DNA from: Trichosphaerium sp. ATCC 40318
Taxonomy: Eukaryota > Discosea > Flabellinia > Trichosidae
NCBI GenBank assembly: GCA_038496445.1
Contig: JALMLS010000015.1
Coordinates: 1 to 64,000, forward strand
Direction of reading: 5' to 3'
Length of the DNA stretch: 64,000 nt
Each line of letters starts with the position of its first letter. Positions within the stretch are counted from its first letter, which is position 1. The position numbers were made by a program, and so were the translations under genes. Below are positions 59,000 to 64,000 of this stretch, in pieces. The notes beneath the pieces were generated by a model. It saw only the letters and a list, made by a program, of their open reading frames with translations, was not told where the DNA came from and did no database searches.

Positions 59000-61759
59000 C
59001 TACTGACCTTCAGCGAGACAGTCCCGTATTGATTTATCCATACTGTCCTTGTCTAACTTGTAACCAATGAAAACAAGGCGATTGAGGCGTTTCTACGCGG
59101 ATAAAAGTCACTAAGAGAACAAACGAAAGAAGAAAAAAACCCAGAAAAAACAAAAAAAAAACCCCAAAAATATCAGATCAAGGAGCAACTCTTACCTCAT
59201 CGTCCTTCCAGTGTGGTCCATTCTCTGCATTAAATATTCTATGGACTCCTTGGAATATAACCTTTGCAGGGTTATCTGCAACTGCAAATACACCTTTCAT
59301 GCGGTAAATATCATTTCCTTTAACATCAAGGAGTGAACCAATCCATTGAGTTAGCTTGCCATAATCGAATATACCCTAACAAAGAAACAATTACAAAAGG
59401 AGCACGCGACTGTGATAGTACAGTACCTCAATAGTAAGGGCTATAGAACCAACTCCAGAACCATGTTGATGATGTTGCTTATGTTCATGTTTGTGTTCAT
59501 GCTTGTATTCATGCTTGTGTTCCTCTTTTTTATGTTCGTGTTTGTGCTCCTCCTTGTGTCCTTCATGGTGATCGTGTTTGTGGTCTTTCTTGTGGTCATG
59601 ATCGTGGTCGTGGTCGTGTTCTTTCTTGTGGTCGTGATCGTGTTTGTGATCGTGATCGTGGTCTTTCTTGTGGTCATGATCGTGACTGTGGTCATGGTCA
59701 TCTGTGTCACGTTAAGTATTGGCTCGTGAGTTAATATTCGTACGGTCTGCGTCACTATGAGGCTTCTTTAATCCAGAACGGATCAGGTCATCAGAAAAGT
59801 TTGGGTTTAAGCTCATCAACTACAAAACAAGCGCATTAACTTTCGATTGCTATACCTTATTTATGTAAAAAAGTAGACGAACCTTGGCTGTAGGATCAAA
59901 TCCCTTTATATTTAAAATCTTTGAGAGGTCGATCTTTGAGTGTTTCGTCAAGAATATCTATATAACCAAATAAGGTAAAAAATTACTCACACGCGAAAAA
60001 AAAAAGCAAAAAAAATTGTTTTAGTCGTGGACAGTGGTCATGGTCTTTCTTGTGGTGTGACCGCGATAATGGTCATTTAAATCACAATTTGCTGTTTTCA
60101 CAAAAGGTTTACCTCAGCAACGGAATTAATTGATTTGATCTCGTTACCAATATTTTCAAGCTCTTCCTCCGTTACTACAGAAAAAAAAAAGATTTAGCTG
60201 AAAGAAGAAGTACAAAAACACGTTTTAAGTGTGCGTTCTCTCACCCAAGTCAATCTTGTTTAAAATAATTTTATCAGCGAAAGCTATTTGTTCAACGGCT
60301 TCTTCTCCACCCTCTTCATTTTCATCACCTTCCTCGCCTACTTCCTGATGTCCTTCACGGCGAGGACCTTTAGAAGCACGAGCAAGTTGTTTCAGTACAT
60401 GCTTAGCGCTACCCCAAAAATTTAGTTTTTTTGTCGAAAACAATAATACCAAGTTTTTTCAAAAAGGGTATTATAATTTCCCCCAACTCACTCTACTACC
60501 GTTAATACACCATCAATACTGAGGGAAGAAGATATCTCCGGGTAATTATAAAAGCTTTGAACAATAGGAGAAGGGTCTGCAAGTCCTACAACAAAAAAGA
60601 AGTTAAAAGGTGTCCGTAGAAAGAGTACGCGATGTAGTGAATTCACAACGCTTTCAAGCAACATTCAAAGTATTGCGTAAACGGTTTTTAAAACGAATCT
60701 GTAAAATTGATAAAAAGCAGCTTAATTTAACAAGATAGGCCGCAGTGTATTTACCCTATGGGTAGAATTCTTATTTTTTTACGCGTACCCGTTGTTTCGA
60801 CCAAAATGTAATCGTATTTATCTGAAACTTCTAAGAGTTGTCCAAGAGTCTCTACCAAGTTATCGCGTACAGTACAACACAAACAACCATTATTCATCTC
60901 AAATAGACCAATTTGAGCCTATAATTTTGTAAACGACTAACGCTGTAAGATCAGTATAGTTACCTCGTCCTCAACTTTAAACTGGATTAAATCCTCGTCG
61001 ATCCCAATCTCACCAAACTCGTTCTCAATCACAGCAACACGGTAGCCATGATCTTGAGTTAAGATGTAGTTGAGCAAGGTAGTTTTGCCGGCGCCCAAAA
61101 AACCTGTAATTATGGTGACAGGCTTTACTCTTCCTTTTACGAAAGTGTTTGTACGCAAACAGGTTGCTAACTTTTTCAAGTTGAGATCAGATAAGCGAGC
61201 ATTTTTTTGAAGCATCACTTGTACACGACCTTTTGTTCGTGGGTCCATATTCTCAGTTCGCAAAATAGCTTCAGTTTGCTGTACTGTTTGAACAAGCAGG
61301 TTCTACAAGCGCGTTGGTGGTTGTAAAAGCGGAGAATTATATTACCTTTAATGTTTGAACCAAATAATGCAACGCCTCACGCTGCTTTTGTTCTACTATC
61401 GCCGTTTTTCCAAGTTGCATCAAGTGTGAGAGCGCTGTGATTGCCTACAGGCGTTCTGTTATTTAACTTTCTTAAAAAATATTAAAACCTGGTTGAAATA
61501 TTCTCCCAGCTTTGGTAAGCTCTCTTTATCTTCCTTGAACGCGGCCATAGCTATTTCGTCACGAAACTCTTGGAACTGTTCTTTTAACCCACCGATGACT
61601 AAAATACAGTCACTAGACCTAAACGAGCGACTACATACCATTTGGTGGGGCTTTTGCGGTAGGTTCAACGTGTAACTGTTCTTGCGTATTCTCTTCCATT
61701 TCTGTATCGATTGGTGCTTCAGATTCGTCAAGTTTTTGTCTTTTGGTTGGAGGCTCCAT
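59000..61759 (-). CDS. ZNG1: ZNG1/CobW-type zinc chaperone GTPase with His-rich insert
   Basis: ZNG1 (CBWD) hydrolyses GTP to load zinc onto methionine aminopeptidase. The start at 61759 gives [20 protein letters not shown] and about 170 N-terminal residues with no counterpart that I know ([40 protein letters not shown]). Then the G domain: [19 protein letters not shown], the Glu-rich [14 protein letters not shown], the metal-binding CLCC motif ([13 protein letters not shown]), ETTG and LNKID. A His/Asp/Lys-rich insert (59460-59705) has units such as [17 protein letters not shown]. The C-terminal CobW_C domain has [31 protein letters not shown] and [17 protein letters not shown], and ends CLAEGQ. 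Introns are short. The insert should hold several zinc ions. Confidence 0.93.
59460..59705 (-). repeat. Histidine-rich coding repeat in ZNG1
   Basis: GAYCAY-type hexamers and related units encode alternating His-Asp, His-Lys and His-Glu over about 80 residues. Such tracts bind zinc in CobW and ZIP/ZnT proteins. On the other strand they create false valine-rich frames. Confidence 0.9.
60024..60076 (-). repeat. Decayed copy of the His-rich repeat inside a ZNG1 intron
   Basis: The plus-strand text GTGGTCATGGTCTTTCTTGT here recurs almost unchanged in the coding His-rich block about 380 bp away. It lies between the donor next to 60110 and the acceptor near 59958, so it is intronic. Several bases have changed. 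Confidence 0.8.
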
Positions 61760-61983
61760 TGATACTAAGATAAAATCACAAAGATTTGCTTAAGCAAACA
61801 CCTGTTAAGCGGCTGTCATAGACAATAGCTCACGTGCAAGTACATTTGTACTTCGCCAACACGTTTGTATTCACACTAGGCACTTACAAAAAAAAATTGA
61901 GATTTCTGCACCTGTTCATTTATTTGATATTTGCTGACTGTTGCTCAAAAACTGCTACAAAGTACATCAGTGCATAGTATAAT

Positions 61984-64000
61984 ATGATGAGCCAGTTTCA
62001 GGGACGCCCTGAATTATGTACTTCAAGAGAAAGGTAAAAAAGTACTTAGATTGCGTTAACGGTTTTTTGAAGAATATTAGCTCGTAGTGCGTCTCCAACG
62101 CGCGTGAGACTACAAAATCCAACCAAAAGAAATCTCGGCCCTTTTTATGAACTGCCAGTGGATTTACTTGGGGAAATATTTCGTAGGCTGCGCGGTGCGT
62201 GGTGCATACGCGTTTCCGCGCTGAATAAGTTATTTAGAGCCTCGGTTTTTAGCAATAGCAGCTATTGTATGTAGGTCATGGTACAGTACCGTACGAATGC
62301 CTACAGAGGTACTAAAACCAATAAACGTATTTTACATAGGCATGGAATTCAGTATTTGAGTTAGATGTCACGCCTTATGTAAACGGACGGCGATCTTTCA
62401 TTCCACTAGATGATAGAAGGCTGCTTCTATTGATCACACATTGTACCAGACTGAACACTCTTAAATTAGATAAGGTAAATACAGTGTACTAATATACACT
62501 AATATTAGAACTGCTCACATGCCGCTCACAAATGCTTGTTGGGCGTCAAACTTTTTTTGAAGCAAAACAATCTAATTCGTTTTTTTTTAGTGTGATAAGA
62601 TTACGGCTTCTGGGTTGCAGTACCTTAGTCTGCTTAAATCTTTGCGTACCGTATCACTTGGGTAATAAACATTGAATTGATACTAAAACCTACTAACACG
62701 TGTTGAGGTATTGTCGGTCCATACAAGACGATGCAATGGTTCACGTTGGTGAACTGCATAATTTGACAAGTCTCACTCTTGACACAAACAGAAAACTATC
62801 TGATGATGGCCTTATACATATAAGTGGTTTGACAAAACTCAAGGTATGTAAATGGAACTATGGATGCATTTTAAAAGAAAATTTAAAGGTATTGTCGTTG
62901 TCTCGAGTTGAAAAAGTTACTGATGACACATTGGCTCATTTGACAAGTTTGGTTCAGTTAACGGACTTAGACATATCCTATTGTAGATACATTACAGATG
63001 AAGGCATTATATTATACTCAATGAACGAATAAGTAACAATGACATTTAGGTATTCAACAGCTTTCATGTCTTACAAATATGGAGGTTCTAAATTTGAATG
63101 GAAACAACTCGATATTTGAAGGTTATCTAGCGCTTAGGTACAACACAAGTATATGTACAAGTATGTGCTTAACATTCATAGTAATTTTAAAAAACTACAT
63201 ACAATCAAAGTTCTATCAGCTATCCTTCATGAAGAGTCATTTGCAAACCTTAAAACATTACTATATTCGGTGAGTATCACTTTACATTTCGTAGTCTCAT
63301 AGTACTGTACTAGCTTCCACAACTAAGGACACTCGACATCAGCAACTGTCCTTTCATAGACGATTCATTTTGCAATTATTTCTCATCTTATCTTTCTATT
63401 ATACGTAAACTAAAGCTTCGTGATGCGACACATTTAACCCGACAAGGGACAAATGTACTATTATTTTCTTTTTCCTTCTTTCGGCGCGTCAGCTAATAGT
63501 GTTTTAGCATTTTTCCAACTTGACATCATTGAATCTAACAAATTCTATTTTAATGCCAAACATTTTTGATCAAATGACCAGTTTGACAAAGTTAAATTTG
63601 CGAGGGGTACGGTGATGTCTTTCAAGTAATGAACATTCCCTAATAACCTCATAGAGTAATTATGAAGGCTCCACAGCTAGTTTTTGCCTGACTTTAAGAG
63701 GTTTGAATGCAGCAATACATCTACGACATCTCAACCTTTCAGTGCCTAACTTGACAGATGAACACCTTGCTGTAATATCACACTGCAATTCGATTGAAAA
63801 ACTTGATCTCCTCTGGGCTAAAGTAACAGAAAAGGCACGTGTTTCGAAGAGTTACAAAACGTGACCCTACAGAACTAACTTGGAATACAAAGGGTCTCCA
63901 AAAGCTGGCGTACTTGGAGAACTTATCAGAACTAAACTTGACGAACTGCAAAGGAGTGACAGATACAGTATTAGCCTCCTTTACAAGCCTCAAAAAACTT
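61984..64000 (+). CDS. F-box/LRR (AMN1/FBXL-type) protein, 3' end beyond window
   Basis: ATG at 61984 (MMSQFQGRPELCTSRER) is followed after a short intron by a basic linker (ARSASPTRVRLQNPTKR) and an F-box: YELPVDLLGEIFRRLRGAWC, VSALNKLF. LRRs of the cysteine-containing FBXL type follow in separate exons: LLITHCTRLNTLKLDKCDKI, VSLGYCRSIQDDAMVHVGEL, LHNLTSLTLDTNRKLSDDGL, LSRVEKVTDDTLAHLTSLVQ and LTDLDISYCRYITDEGI. Open repeats continue to the window edge. Several exons near 63100-63900 are hard to join, and stops interrupt some frames, so I do not exclude decay of the 3' half. Unlike the gene at 53240, this one is rich in introns and looks like a native FBXL. Confidence 0.7.

Noticed and set aside
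59412-59755. Val/Phe-rich plus frame and Thr/Ile/Met-rich minus frame
   Set aside because: Both are out-of-frame readings of the His-rich tract of ZNG1.

Overview
The window is nuclear DNA of a single-celled eukaryote. It is AT-rich, gene-dense and intron-rich. Introns are mostly 30-150 nt, with donors usually GTACG, GTGCG, GTATG or GTAAG, acceptors AG, and branch sites close to TACTAAC in several cases. The core genes look like ordinary eukaryotic housekeeping genes. A riboflavin gene of the RibB-RibA type, a Roco kinase and F-box/YwqK-repeat families point to a protist rather than an animal or fungus. I cannot name the lineage. There is no tRNA, rRNA, CRISPR array or transposase that I can support.

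Layout, 0-18 kb: MO25/CAB39 (5' end missing), a KNL1/Spc7-like kinetochore protein, cofilin/ADF, an armadillo/HEAT protein, a gluzincin M1 aminopeptidase with HEAT repeats, splicing factor RBM22, CDC48/p97 (complete, 11 exons, 806 aa), and a small membrane/coiled-coil protein.

18-23 kb: an accessory island. It holds broken copies of an F-box/leucine-rich-repeat gene and an F-box/YwqK-repeat gene, an 872-bp inversion that cuts both, a second decayed LRR copy, and an intact intronless F-box gene with a ParB-like DGHH motif.

23-30 kb: a RibB-RibA-RibH gene that appears to be one trifunctional polypeptide, an unknown small gene, a VPS9-domain Rab5-GEF-like protein, and CDC123 (eIF2 assembly).

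30-38 kb: a Rho-like protein without recognisable nucleotide-binding motifs, followed on the same strand by a large Roco kinase (LRR-Roc-COR-kinase-PH-WD40).

38-51 kb: a small unknown protein, an intronless secreted protein, a lysine-rich double-SH3 protein, ISD11/LYRM4, GDT1/TMEM165, and a MPND-like JAMM deubiquitinase carrying a Cys-rich knuckle and a BAH domain.

51-64 kb: an intact convergent pair (YwqK-repeat protein and F-box/LRR protein, the likely relatives of the broken copies at 18-21 kb), a surface beta-helix protein with a Thr/Pro-rich repeat stalk, the zinc chaperone GTPase ZNG1 with a long His-rich insert, and the 5' part of another F-box/LRR gene running off the window.

The housekeeping genes do not form an obvious pathway cluster. 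The theme of the accessory part is F-box proteins with repeat ectodomains that duplicate, invert and decay, which suggests a fast-evolving ubiquitin-ligase adaptor family.
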